From Nocardia takedensis NBRC 100417 (GTDB lineage: Bacteria; Actinomycetota; Actinomycetes; Mycobacteriales; Mycobacteriaceae): DNA of 64,000 bases. The DNA lies in contig NZ_BAGG01000103.1 of the NCBI RefSeq assembly GCF_000308695.1, forward strand, positions 1 to 64,000, written 5' to 3'. Shown here one piece after another: positions 7,949 to 18,345 of this stretch. The translations under genes and the position numbers were made by a program. Under the pieces are notes generated by a model. The model worked only from the letters and a program-made list of their open reading frames with translations. It ran no database searches and was not told where the DNA came from. How positions within the stretch are numbered: position 1 is the stretch's first letter; each line of letters begins with the position of its first letter.

Positions 7949-8827
7949 ATGACCGTGCTGCCCCTGCGCGCACCGACGCCCGAGCCGGAGCAGGCACTCA
8001 CCTGCCGCTACGGAACCGCCGAGGACTTCGACATGCCGGAGTTCTGGACCGGCATCGCCGCCTTCCTGGGCGGCACGGCCAACGTCGTCATGCAGCTGAG
8101 CCTGACCCCCGTCGCCTACGGCGTCATGGAGAGCCCCGTCGAATCGGGCAGCATCGCCGTACACCCGTGGAAGCGGCTGCGCACCACCCTCACCTACCTC
8201 GCCGTGGCCCTGATGGGCACCGACCGCGACAAGAAGGTCTACAAGGAAGCCGTCAACGGCGCGCACCGATTCGTGCGCTCCAACGCCGACAGCCCGGTCG
8301 AATACAACGCCTTCGACCCGAAACTCCAACTCTGGGTCGCGGCCTGCCTCTACTGGGGCGTGGTCGACCTCGAGGAGCGCCTGCACGGCCCGCTCGACGC
8401 GGACACCCGCGAGGTCTTCTACCAGTACGCGCACCGCCTCGGCAGCACCTTGCAGATGCGCCGGGACATGTGGCCCGCCGACACCGCCGCCTTCCAGGAG
8501 TACTGGGACGCCGAACTGGCGACCAAATCCATCGATGAGCCGACCAGGCAGTTCTTCAACAACCTGATCGATCTGAAGATGGTCGCCAAGCCGATCCGCG
8601 TCTTCGCGCCGATGCAGCGCTTCTTCGTCACCGGGTTGCTCCCCGAACACGTGCGCCAGGAGATGGGACTGCGCTGGAGCCCGTGGGACGACCAGGTCAT
8701 GAACGCGATGCTGCGCACCACCGGGTCGTTCTACCGCAAGATGCCCAAGCACGCCCGACTGTTCCCGCTCAACGTGTTCCTGTGGGACATGCGCAGGCGC
8801 TACCTGCTGGGCAAGCCGCTCATCTGA
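7949..8827 (+). CDS. DUF2236 / MpaB-like oxygenase family protein, paralogue B
   Basis: 292-residue paralogue of the protein at 6284-7132. The colinear motifs are NVVMQLS, MESPVESGS, RLRTTLTYLAVALMG and AVNGAHRFVR, with H106 as predicted heme ligand, followed by YNAFDPKLQLWVAACLYWG. ATG 7949 is chosen by alignment with the paralogue and an AGG 6 bases upstream; ATG 7937 in frame is the alternative. It is expressed from the palindrome-bearing promoter at 7860-7906 and ends directly against the convergent proline dehydrogenase gene. Substrate unknown; the retained pair under one operator suggests related but not identical substrates. Confidence 0.83.
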   Translation: MTVLPLRAPTPEPEQALTCRYGTAEDFDMPEFWTGIAAFLGGTANVVMQLSLTPVAYGVMESPVESGSIAVHPWKRLRTTLTYLAVALMGTDRDKKVYKEAVNGAHRFVRSNADSPVEYNAFDPKLQLWVAACLYWGVVDLEERLHGPLDADTREVFYQYAHRLGSTLQMRRDMWPADTAAFQEYWDAELATKSIDEPTRQFFNNLIDLKMVAKPIRVFAPMQRFFVTGLLPEHVRQEMGLRWSPWDDQVMNAMLRTTGSFYRKMPKHARLFPLNVFLWDMRRRYLLGKPLI

Positions 8828-9781
8828 TCAGTCGCCCACCAGCGCGCGCAGGAACAGCGCGAGATTGGCGGGCCGCTCGGCCAACCGACGGGTCAGGTAG
8901 CCGTACCACTCGACGCCGTACGGGATGTAGACCCGCATCCCGTAGCCCGCAGCGGTCAGCCGAGCCTGTTCCGCGGTGCGCACGCCGTAGAGCATCTGAT
9001 GCTCGAAGCGGTGGGCGGGCCGCCCGGATTCGGCGGCCATCGCCTCCGCCGCCACGATCACCACCGGATCGTGGCTGGCCACCATCGGATAGCCCGACCC
9101 GGACATCAGCACCTCCAGGCAGGCCAGATAGGCGTCGGTGACCTCGGTCGCCTTCTGGAACGCCACGCCCGCCGGTTCGCGGTAAGCCCCCTTGCACAGC
9201 CGGATCCGCGAACCGGGGCCGGCGAATTCGGCGCAGTCGGCCTCGGTGCGGTGCAGATACGCCTGGAGCACCGCGCCCAACTCCGGGAACTCCGGACGCA
9301 GCGCGCGCACCGCGGCCAAGGTGGCGTCGGTGGTGGTGTGGTCCTCGGCGTCCACACTGACCCACACCCCCGCCTCGGCGGCCTTGCGGCACAGCGTCGC
9401 CAGATTGTCGGTGGCGATCGCGGGACCGTCGCCCGGCAGCGCCTGACCGAGCGCCGAGAGCTTCACCGAGACCTCCACCGGCGCCGCCTCGAACTCCGAC
9501 GAATCCGGACGCGAGAGCGCCGCCACCTGGTCGATCAGCGACAGGTACTCCGCGACCGTCGCCTCCGCCCGCCCCCGGTCGGTGGTGTTCTCCCCCAGGA
9601 AATCGACGCTGATCATCCGGCCCTCGCCCAGCAACCCGGCGACCACCGGCAGCAATTCGGCGCGGGTCTCCCCCGCCACGAACCGCCGCACGATCTCGGC
9701 GGTAATCGAGGTGCCGGTCAGCACGCGTTTCATCCGCGGCGAACCGGCCGCCGCCAGGATGACCGGACGCAGCGGATTCAC
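8828..9781 (-). CDS. pruB: Proline dehydrogenase
   Basis: 317-residue FAD-dependent proline dehydrogenase that oxidises L-proline to delta1-pyrroline-5-carboxylate, membrane-associated in electron transfer. The TIM-barrel motifs RLCKGAYREPAGVAFQK and GYGMRVYIPYGVEWYGYLTRRLAERPANL match the monofunctional actinobacterial type (Rv1188). The start is GTG 9781, giving the common MNPLRPVILAAA N-terminus. It has no own ribosome site; instead a 14-codon upstream ORF with a good one ends in TGA overlapping this GTG. It follows pruA, whose product oxidises the next intermediate. Confidence 0.93.
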   Translation of the reverse strand: MNPLRPVILAAAGSPRMKRVLTGTSITAEIVRRFVAGETRAELLPVVAGLLGEGRMISVDFLGENTTDRGRAEATVAEYLSLIDQVAALSRPDSSEFEAAPVEVSVKLSALGQALPGDGPAIATDNLATLCRKAAEAGVWVSVDAEDHTTTDATLAAVRALRPEFPELGAVLQAYLHRTEADCAEFAGPGSRIRLCKGAYREPAGVAFQKATEVTDAYLACLEVLMSGSGYPMVASHDPVVIVAAEAMAAESGRPAHRFEHQMLYGVRTAEQARLTAAGYGMRVYIPYGVEWYGYLTRRLAERPANLALFLRALVGD

Positions 9782-9822
9782 CGTCGCGCCCGCGGGGATC
9801 GGTTCAGCACGGTCACTCGCAT
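9778..9822 (-). CDS. 14-codon upstream ORF coupled to proline dehydrogenase
   Basis: Predicted peptide MRVTVLNRSPRARR, in the 67-base gap between pruA and pruB. AGGAGG (9833-9828) lies 5 bases before ATG 9822, the best ribosome site in the neighbourhood, while pruB has none. The stop TGA (9780-9778) overlaps the GTG of pruB (9781-9779). Its likely role is to deliver ribosomes to pruB by termination-reinitiation; a regulatory leader peptide is possible. Conservation was not tested. Confidence 0.5.
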   Translation of the reverse strand: MRVTVLNRSPRARR

Positions 9823-9848
9823 CGGCGCCTCCTGTGTCGTCCCACCCG

Positions 9849-11480
9849 TCAGTCCATGTGCGGATACCGGTACTCGACCGGCGGTGCGAAAGTCTCCTTG
9901 ATCGTGCGCGGCGCCACCCAGCGCAGCAGGTTCAGCGGCGAGCCCGCCTTGTCGTCGGTGCCCGAGGCGCGCGCGCCACCGAAAGGCTGCTGCCCCACCA
10001 CCGCGCCGGTCGGCTTGTCGTTGACGTAGAAGTTGCCCGCCGCGAACCGCAGCGCCGCCGACGCCTGCTGGACCGCGTACCGGTCCTGGGCGAAGATCGC
10101 GCCGGTCAGCGCGTAGGGCGCGGCCGACTCCACCTCGGCCAGGATCGCGGCGTAGGAGCCGGGTTCGGCGTCGTCGTAGACGTACACCGACAGGATCGGG
10201 CCGAAGTACTCGGTGGTGAACGAAGGGTCGCGCGGGTCGTCGGAGATCAGCACCGTCGGTCGGACGAAATAGCCCTCGCCGTCGTCACCCTCGCCGCCGA
10301 CCGGGATGGTCAGCCCGGCGTCGCGAGCCCTGGCGATCGCGGCGGTGTTCTTGTCGTAGGCGCGCCGATCGATCAGCGCGCCACCGAAATTCGACAGGTC
10401 GGCGATATCGCCGTAGCGCAGGTTCGCCGTCAGGTCCAGGAAATCGTCGCCCATCACCCGCCACACCGAGCGCGGGATGTAGGCGCGCGACGCCGCCGAA
10501 CACTTCTGCCCCTGGTACTCGAACGCGCCGCGAATCAGCGCGGTGCGCAACGCGTCCGAATCGGCCGAGGGATGCGCGACGATGAAATCCTTGCCGCCGG
10601 TCTCCCCGACCAACCGCGGATACCCGTGGTAGCGGCCGATATTCGCGCCCACCTGCTGCCACAGGTACTGGAAGGTGGCGGTCGACCCGGTGAAGTGGAT
10701 GCCCGCCAGGCGCGGATCGGTCAGCGCCACCTCCGACACCGCGACACCGTCACCGGTCACCAGGTTGATCACGCCGGGCGGCAGGCCCGCCGCCTCCAGC
10801 AGGCGCATGGTGTAGAAGGCCGCGAGGGTCTGGGTCGGCGAGGGCTTCCACAGGACCGTGTTGCCCATCAGCGCGGGCGCGGTGGGCAGATTGCCCGCGA
10901 TCGCGGTGAAGTTGAACGGGGTGATCGCGTAGACGAACCCTTCCAGCGGCCGGTACTCCAGCCGATTCCACACCCCGGGCGAGGACTGCGGCTGCTGGGC
11001 CAGGATGTCGCGGGCGAAGGCGACGTTGAACCGCCAGAAGTCCACCAGTTCGCACGGGGCGTCGATCTCGGCCTGGATCGCCGATTTCGACTGCCCGAGC
11101 ATGGTGGCGGCGGCGATCGTCTCCCGCCACGGCCCGGCCAGCAGATCGGCCGCGCGCAGCAGGATCGCCGCCCGTTCGTCGAAGGGCAGCGCGCGCCAAC
11201 CGGGAGCGGCGGCCTGGGCCGCCTCGATCGCGACGCGCGCTTCGGAATGGGTGGTATCGGTGTAGGTCCCCAGGACGTGGGAGTGCCGGTGGGGCGCGAC
11301 GATGCTGTGCCGTTCCCCGATCCCCGGCCGATGCTTCCCGCCGACGACCAACGGGACGTCGACGGATTCGGCGGAGATCCGGGCCAGTTCGGCGAGCAGC
11401 AGATCACGCTCCCGACTGCCCGGTGCGTAGGTGTGCACCGGCTCGTTCGTCGGGGTGGGGACAACCGTGACAGCGTCCAT
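9849..11480 (-). CDS. pruA: L-glutamate gamma-semialdehyde dehydrogenase (1-pyrroline-5-carboxylate dehydrogenase)
   Basis: 543-residue NAD-dependent aldehyde dehydrogenase converting glutamate semialdehyde to glutamate, the second step of proline catabolism. Catalytic Cys327 (GQKCSAAS) and general base Glu293 (GETGGKDF) are present, with NAD-binding FTGSTATF near 263-270. Length and the C-terminal FGGARASGTDDKAGS are typical of single-function PruA. ATG 11480 has TAGCCT only 5 bases upstream and no clear ribosome site, so a leaderless message is plausible. It is cotranscribed with pruB. Confidence 0.95.
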   Translation of the reverse strand: MDAVTVVPTPTNEPVHTYAPGSRERDLLLAELARISAESVDVPLVVGGKHRPGIGERHSIVAPHRHSHVLGTYTDTTHSEARVAIEAAQAAAPGWRALPFDERAAILLRAADLLAGPWRETIAAATMLGQSKSAIQAEIDAPCELVDFWRFNVAFARDILAQQPQSSPGVWNRLEYRPLEGFVYAITPFNFTAIAGNLPTAPALMGNTVLWKPSPTQTLAAFYTMRLLEAAGLPPGVINLVTGDGVAVSEVALTDPRLAGIHFTGSTATFQYLWQQVGANIGRYHGYPRLVGETGGKDFIVAHPSADSDALRTALIRGAFEYQGQKCSAASRAYIPRSVWRVMGDDFLDLTANLRYGDIADLSNFGGALIDRRAYDKNTAAIARARDAGLTIPVGGEGDDGEGYFVRPTVLISDDPRDPSFTTEYFGPILSVYVYDDAEPGSYAAILAEVESAAPYALTGAIFAQDRYAVQQASAALRFAAGNFYVNDKPTGAVVGQQPFGGARASGTDDKAGSPLNLLRWVAPRTIKETFAPPVEYRYPHMD

Positions 11481-11518
11481 ACCCCAGGCTAGCGCCGTGA
11501 GCGCACCGCGTCGTGCGG

Positions 11519-11537
11519 ACCGACACGGAGTGTCGGT
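11519..11537 (-). terminator. Short hairpin after dapC
   Basis: ACCGACAC, loop GGA, GTGTCGGT: a perfect 8-base stem 12 bases after the dapC stop and before pruA. There is no U-tract, as is common for actinobacterial terminators. Confidence 0.5.
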
Positions 11538-11549
11538 GTCGGGATCGGG

Positions 11550-12683
11550 TCAGGCGAAGGCACGCAGGCGTTCGGCCGCGGCGGCGATTCGTTCGTCGCT
11601 CGCCGTCAACGCGATCCGCACGTGCTCCACACCCGTCGGACCGTAGAAATCGCCGGGCGCGGCCAGGATGCCGTGCCGAGCCAGCCGATCCACGGTGACC
11701 CGGCAGTTCTCGCCCAGCGTCGCCCACAGGTACAGGCCCGCCTCGGAATGATCGATGCGGAACCCGGCCGACAGCAGCGCCGCCCGCAGCGTCTCCCGGC
11801 GGGCCCGATAGCGTTCGCGCTGGTCGGCCTCGTGCGCGTCGTCGCCGAGCGCGGCCGTCATCGCGGCCTGCACCGGGAACGGCACGATCATGCCCGCGTG
11901 CTTGCGCACCTCGAGCAGTTCGGCCACCAACTCCGGGTCGCCCGCGACGAAGCCGGCCCGGTAGCTGGCCAGATTCGACGTCTTGGACAGCGAGTGCACG
12001 GCCAGCAGGCCGGTGTGATCGCCGTCGCACACCTCGGGATCGAGCAGCGAGACCGCGCGGCCCTCCCAGCTCAGACCCAGGTAGCACTCGTCGGAGGCCA
12101 CGATCGCGCCGCGTTCGCGGGCGAAGGCGACTACCTTGCGCAGATGGTCGACACCGAGCACCTTGCCGGTCGGATTGGCCGGCGAGTTGACGTAGATCAG
12201 CGCCGGATCACGCGGACCCAGCTGGGTCAGACCGTCGGCGCGCACGATCTGCGTGCCGGCGAGCAGGCCGCCGACTTCGTAGGTCGGGTAGGCCACCTCG
12301 GGGATGACCACCAGATCGGCGGGCCCCAGACCGAGCAGACGAGGCAGTCCGGCGATCAGTTCCTTGGTGCCGATGACCGGGAGCACCGCGGCCGGATCGA
12401 CGCCGGTGATCCCGTAGCGCCGCGCCAACGCCTCGACGGCGGCGGCGCGCAGTTCCGGTGTGCCGTGCGTGGTGGGGTAACCGGGGACCTCGGCGACCGA
12501 GGCCAGCGCCGCCCGGATGAGCGGGTCGACCGGGTCGACCGGGGTGCCGACCGACAAGTCGACGATGCCGCCGGGATGGGCCGCCGCCTCGGCCTTGGCC
12601 GCCGCGAGGGTGTCCCAAGGGAAGTCGGGCAGCAGGTCGCTGACCCGGGCGCGACGTGTGCGTAGAGCCACGTGCGCGCTCAC
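11550..12683 (-). CDS. dapC: Succinyldiaminopimelate transaminase
   Basis: 377-residue class I/II PLP aminotransferase that makes N-succinyl-LL-diaminopimelate, the step between DapD and DapE. Fold-type I motifs: NSPANPTGKV, SDECYLGL and SLSKTSNLASYRAGF, whose lysine is the Schiff-base residue. GTG 12683 overlaps the ferredoxin stop (GTGA), so I reject the longer in-frame extension to 12854 that would run through the ferredoxin gene. The fdxC-Rv1178 order in M. tuberculosis is the same. Substrate assignment rests on synteny and family. Confidence 0.9.
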   Translation of the reverse strand: MSAHVALRTRRARVSDLLPDFPWDTLAAAKAEAAAHPGGIVDLSVGTPVDPVDPLIRAALASVAEVPGYPTTHGTPELRAAAVEALARRYGITGVDPAAVLPVIGTKELIAGLPRLLGLGPADLVVIPEVAYPTYEVGGLLAGTQIVRADGLTQLGPRDPALIYVNSPANPTGKVLGVDHLRKVVAFARERGAIVASDECYLGLSWEGRAVSLLDPEVCDGDHTGLLAVHSLSKTSNLASYRAGFVAGDPELVAELLEVRKHAGMIVPFPVQAAMTAALGDDAHEADQRERYRARRETLRAALLSAGFRIDHSEAGLYLWATLGENCRVTVDRLARHGILAAPGDFYGPTGVEHVRIALTASDERIAAAAERLRAFA

Positions 12684-13000
12684 TGGCCCATCGGGGGAAG
12701 CTCTTTGATGAACGGCGGGTCGTGCTCCACCTTGCCGACCTTGGTGGCGCCGCCGGGAGAACCGAGTTCGTCGAAGAAATCGACGTTGGCGTTCACGTAA
12801 CCGCTCCACTGGTCCGGCGTGTCGTCCTCGTAGAAGATCGCCTCCACCGGGCACACGGGTTCACATGCACCACAGTCAACGCACTCGTCGGGATGGATGT
12901 AGAGCATGCGGCCACCCTCGTAGATGCAGTCCACGGGGCATTCCTCGATGCATGCCTTGTCCTTCACGTCAACGCACGGTTCAGCGATGATGTACGGCAC
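12680..13000 (-). CDS. fdxA: 7Fe ferredoxin (3Fe-4S/4Fe-4S)
   Basis: 106-residue soluble electron carrier. Eight cysteines at 9, 17, 21, 25, 40, 43, 46 and 50 follow the 7Fe/8Fe bacterial ferredoxin pattern, with the first cluster irregular (C9-x7-C17-x3-C21-x3-C25) and the second regular CxxCxxCxxxCP. GTG 13000 has AGGAGA 8 bases upstream. It forms an operon with dapC through a 4-base overlap. Orthologue of FdxC/FdxA. No redox partner is encoded next to it, so the partner is unknown. Confidence 0.95.
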   Translation of the reverse strand: MPYIIAEPCVDVKDKACIEECPVDCIYEGGRMLYIHPDECVDCGACEPVCPVEAIFYEDDTPDQWSGYVNANVDFFDELGSPGGATKVGKVEHDPPFIKELPPMGQ

Positions 13001-13221
13001 TGCCGCTCTCCTAGTCTGTCCTCACCTGCGGGAATGGTCCGCCTGCGAAACCCTATCCCGGCACCCCGCGGGATCACCGGTCAGCCTGCCCTAACTTTTC
13101 CCGTTCCGCCCCCGGTAGATGGCGCCGAATCGGTCCGCCGACGTCGGCGCGACACCTATGATCGTAGTGCCGCGCCGTCCGATCCGCCCGCGGTCGGGCG
13201 AGTGCGGAACAGCCGATAGCC

Positions 13222-15822
<2,601 letters not shown>

Positions 15823-16043
15823 GCGCCAACCATCCTTCGCTGTCTCCCTCCGGTGCGCCGGAACGCGCGTCAGCAGCACAACCCCGGGCCGCGGCGGGGT
15901 TATTCCACGACGCGCGACGCCGCGCCTGCCGCGCACGTCAGAACCCTCGCGCCGGACGCGCGCGTCGAACACCGCGCCGCGCGTGCCGGTGACGACCGCA
16001 TTCGTCGCGGGACGCGCGCGGAGGTTCGTGCCACGATGGCAGC

Positions 16044-16541
16044 ATGTCGCCTCCGCGCACCCTCCTGGCCGATCCGGCCTGGCGTCCCAGTCCACGCGCC
16101 AAGGGGCTGTGGGCGTTGCGCTCGAGCCTGTCCTGGCTGTTCCCGCTCGCCGCCCTGGTGGTGTGGGCGGTACTGGACGACGGCCGCCGGGGCTGGCAGG
16201 CCGTGGCCGCGCTCGCGGTGCTGGCCCTGGGGATCTGGTCGATCGGGGTGGTGCCGCTGTGGCGCTACGCCGTGCACCGCTGGGAGGTCACCGACGAGGC
16301 CGTCTACACCCGGGTCGGCTGGCTGACCCAGGAGAACCGGGTCGCGCCGATCTCGCGGGTGCAGACCGTCGACACCGAACGCGGCCCGCTGGAACGCCTG
16401 CTCGGACTGGCCACGGTGACGGTCACCACCGCCTCCTCGGCGGGCGCGGTGCGCATCGAGGCACTCGATCTGGACGTCGCCGAGCGGACGGTGACCCGAC
16501 TGACCGAGATCGCGGCCCTGCACCGCGGTGACGCCACGTGA
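16044..16541 (+). CDS. PH (bPH2/YdbS-like) domain membrane protein
   Basis: 165 residues with two N-terminal membrane segments (about 25-45 and 52-72) followed by a bacterial PH domain: WEVTDEAVYTRVGWL, then ENRVAPISRVQTVDTERGPLERLLGLATV. This is the YdbS type, which pairs with a larger YdbT-type protein at the membrane; in Bacillus the pair affects bacteriocin resistance. The stop overlaps the GTG of the next gene. Function in actinobacteria is not established. Confidence 0.8.
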   Translation: MSPPRTLLADPAWRPSPRAKGLWALRSSLSWLFPLAALVVWAVLDDGRRGWQAVAALAVLALGIWSIGVVPLWRYAVHRWEVTDEAVYTRVGWLTQENRVAPISRVQTVDTERGPLERLLGLATVTVTTASSAGAVRIEALDLDVAERTVTRLTEIAALHRGDAT

Positions 16542-18274
16542 GCGCACCCGCGCCGAGCGCCTGGCTGCGGTTGGACAAGCGCATGCTGCTGGTGCACCCG
16601 GTCACCGAGGTGGTGAAATTCGTCCCGGTGCTGATCGGCATGCTGATCCTCGGCACCAGCAGCGGCAACCACGGGTGGAGTCTGATCCCCCTGCTGCTGA
16701 TCGTCGGCTTCGCGCTGACCCGCTGGTTCACCACCACCTACCGGATCGGCCCGACCCACGTCGAGTTGCGCACCGGACTCGTGCAGCGGCGCACGCTGTC
16801 GGTGCCGCGTTCGCGCATCCGCTCGGTCGACATCGAATCCGACCTGCTGCACCGTGGGCTCGGGCTCGCGGTGGTGGTGCTCGGCACCGGCCAGCAGGCC
16901 GACACCGGCGAGAAGTTCCGCCTCGACTCGCTCGACCAGCGGTCGGTCCCCGCGCTGCGCGCCACCCTGCTCGACCACCTGAACGCACCGGACCCGGGCG
17001 AAGCACCCGAACCCGGTGCGGCCGAGGATCACCCGCGCGGTCGCGAGATCGGGCACTGGCAGCCCGCCTGGGTGCGCTACGCGCCGCTCTCGCTCACCGG
17101 ATTCGCCGTCATCGCGCCCATCGTCGGCGTCGGCTTCCAGTACGGGCTAGGCGAGATCGTGTTCAGCTCCGACGCCGCGCACACCATCGAGGAGGGCACG
17201 GCCGCGCTGATCGCCGCCGCCGTGCTGGGCCTGCTCGCCGCCGTCGTCGCGCTGGTCAGCCTGGCCGCGTGCACCCGCTACCTCACCACCTACCACAGGC
17301 TGCGCGTCCTGGACGACGACCGCACCCTGCACATTCGCCACGGCCTGTTCACCACCCGCCAGATCACTCTGGACCTGGCGCGTTTCCGCGGCGCGACCGT
17401 CAACGAACCGCTGCTGCTGCGCTGGGCGGGCGGCGCGGAACTCGAAGCGATCATGGTCGGCGAGAACGCCCGTCAGAAACTGCTGCCGCAGGCCCCGCGC
17501 GCCGCCGTCGAACGCACGCTCACCGAATTGCTCGCCCCGCGCGGGGGAACGGTGGAATCCGGGACGCGAGGCGACACAGGGCACGTCGGCACCGACGGCA
17601 CGCCCGCGACGGAGGGGGCCGGAACCCTCGGCATCGTTTCATCCACAGGGCATCCCGGAGCCGGATCGCCGGGCCGTGTGAGGCCCGCGGCGAATCCCGC
17701 GACAGGCGACGAGCACAAGGGCGGCCGGACGTCGGAGTCCTCGACCACGGGTTCGGTCAGCGCGCAGGGCACAGCGCCGTTGCTCGCGCACGGGCCGGTC
17801 GCGCGGCGCAGGCGCTACACCCGCGCGCTCACCCTGCCCGGTATCGCGGCGGCGTTTCTGTTGGTGCTGAACCTGATCGACGTGTCGTTCTCGCCCTGGT
17901 GGTGGACCCTGCCCGCCGTGACCGCCGCCCTCGCCGCCGCACTGGCCGAGGACCGCTACCGGGGGCTCGGCCACGCCGTCATTCCCGCCACCGCGCACAG
18001 CCCCGCCTGGCTGATCACCCGCTCCGGGTCGCTCGACCGCGACCGCGACTGTCTACAAGGCCCCGGCATCATCGGCTGGACCGTCAGCCGCTCGTATTGG
18101 CAACGCCGCTCCGGGGTGGCCACGCTCGTCGCCGCCACCGCCGCGGGCAAGAAGCGCTACTTGGTGATCGACCTGCCGCTGGCCGACGCCTACCGCGTGA
18201 TCGACGCCGTCACCCCGGGCCTGCTCGGCGTGGGCGGGAACTCGCCGTCGCGGGTGACACCGGCGAAGAGCTGA
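16538..18274 (+). CDS. Multi-PH (bPH2/YdbT-like) domain membrane protein
   Basis: 578-residue protein with three bPH2-like modules and membrane pairs near residues 20-60, 180-245 and 430-470. Each module has the form YRIGPTHVELRTGLVQRR or TYHRLRVLDDDRTLHIRHG, followed by a basic segment. A low-complexity, Gly/Thr/Ser-rich linker of about 90 residues (about 331-420) separates module two from module three, unusual for YdbT proteins. The GTG start overlaps the preceding stop (GTGA), so the pair is one operon. Probably a membrane complex with the upstream protein. Confidence 0.78.
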   Translation: MSAPAPSAWLRLDKRMLLVHPVTEVVKFVPVLIGMLILGTSSGNHGWSLIPLLLIVGFALTRWFTTTYRIGPTHVELRTGLVQRRTLSVPRSRIRSVDIESDLLHRGLGLAVVVLGTGQQADTGEKFRLDSLDQRSVPALRATLLDHLNAPDPGEAPEPGAAEDHPRGREIGHWQPAWVRYAPLSLTGFAVIAPIVGVGFQYGLGEIVFSSDAAHTIEEGTAALIAAAVLGLLAAVVALVSLAACTRYLTTYHRLRVLDDDRTLHIRHGLFTTRQITLDLARFRGATVNEPLLLRWAGGAELEAIMVGENARQKLLPQAPRAAVERTLTELLAPRGGTVESGTRGDTGHVGTDGTPATEGAGTLGIVSSTGHPGAGSPGRVRPAANPATGDEHKGGRTSESSTTGSVSAQGTAPLLAHGPVARRRRYTRALTLPGIAAAFLLVLNLIDVSFSPWWWTLPAVTAALAAALAEDRYRGLGHAVIPATAHSPAWLITRSGSLDRDRDCLQGPGIIGWTVSRSYWQRRSGVATLVAATAAGKKRYLVIDLPLADAYRVIDAVTPGLLGVGGNSPSRVTPAKS

Positions 18275-18283
18275 ACCTCCGCT

Positions 18284-18316
18284 CGCCGCACCGATTCCGG
18301 CACCCCCGGTGTGGCG
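18284..18316 (+). terminator. Hairpin after the PH-domain operon
   Basis: CGCCGCACCG, 13-base loop, CGGTGTGGCG: a 10-base stem with one G-U pair, 9 bases after the stop at 18274. Confidence 0.5.
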
Positions 18317-18345
18317 GACTGGTCACCCCGGGCGGACGACGTTGA

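Noticed and set aside
11550..12854. N-terminal extension of dapC through the ferredoxin gene
   Set aside because: The ferredoxin is unmistakable and the GTG at 12683 overlaps its stop, a normal coupled start.
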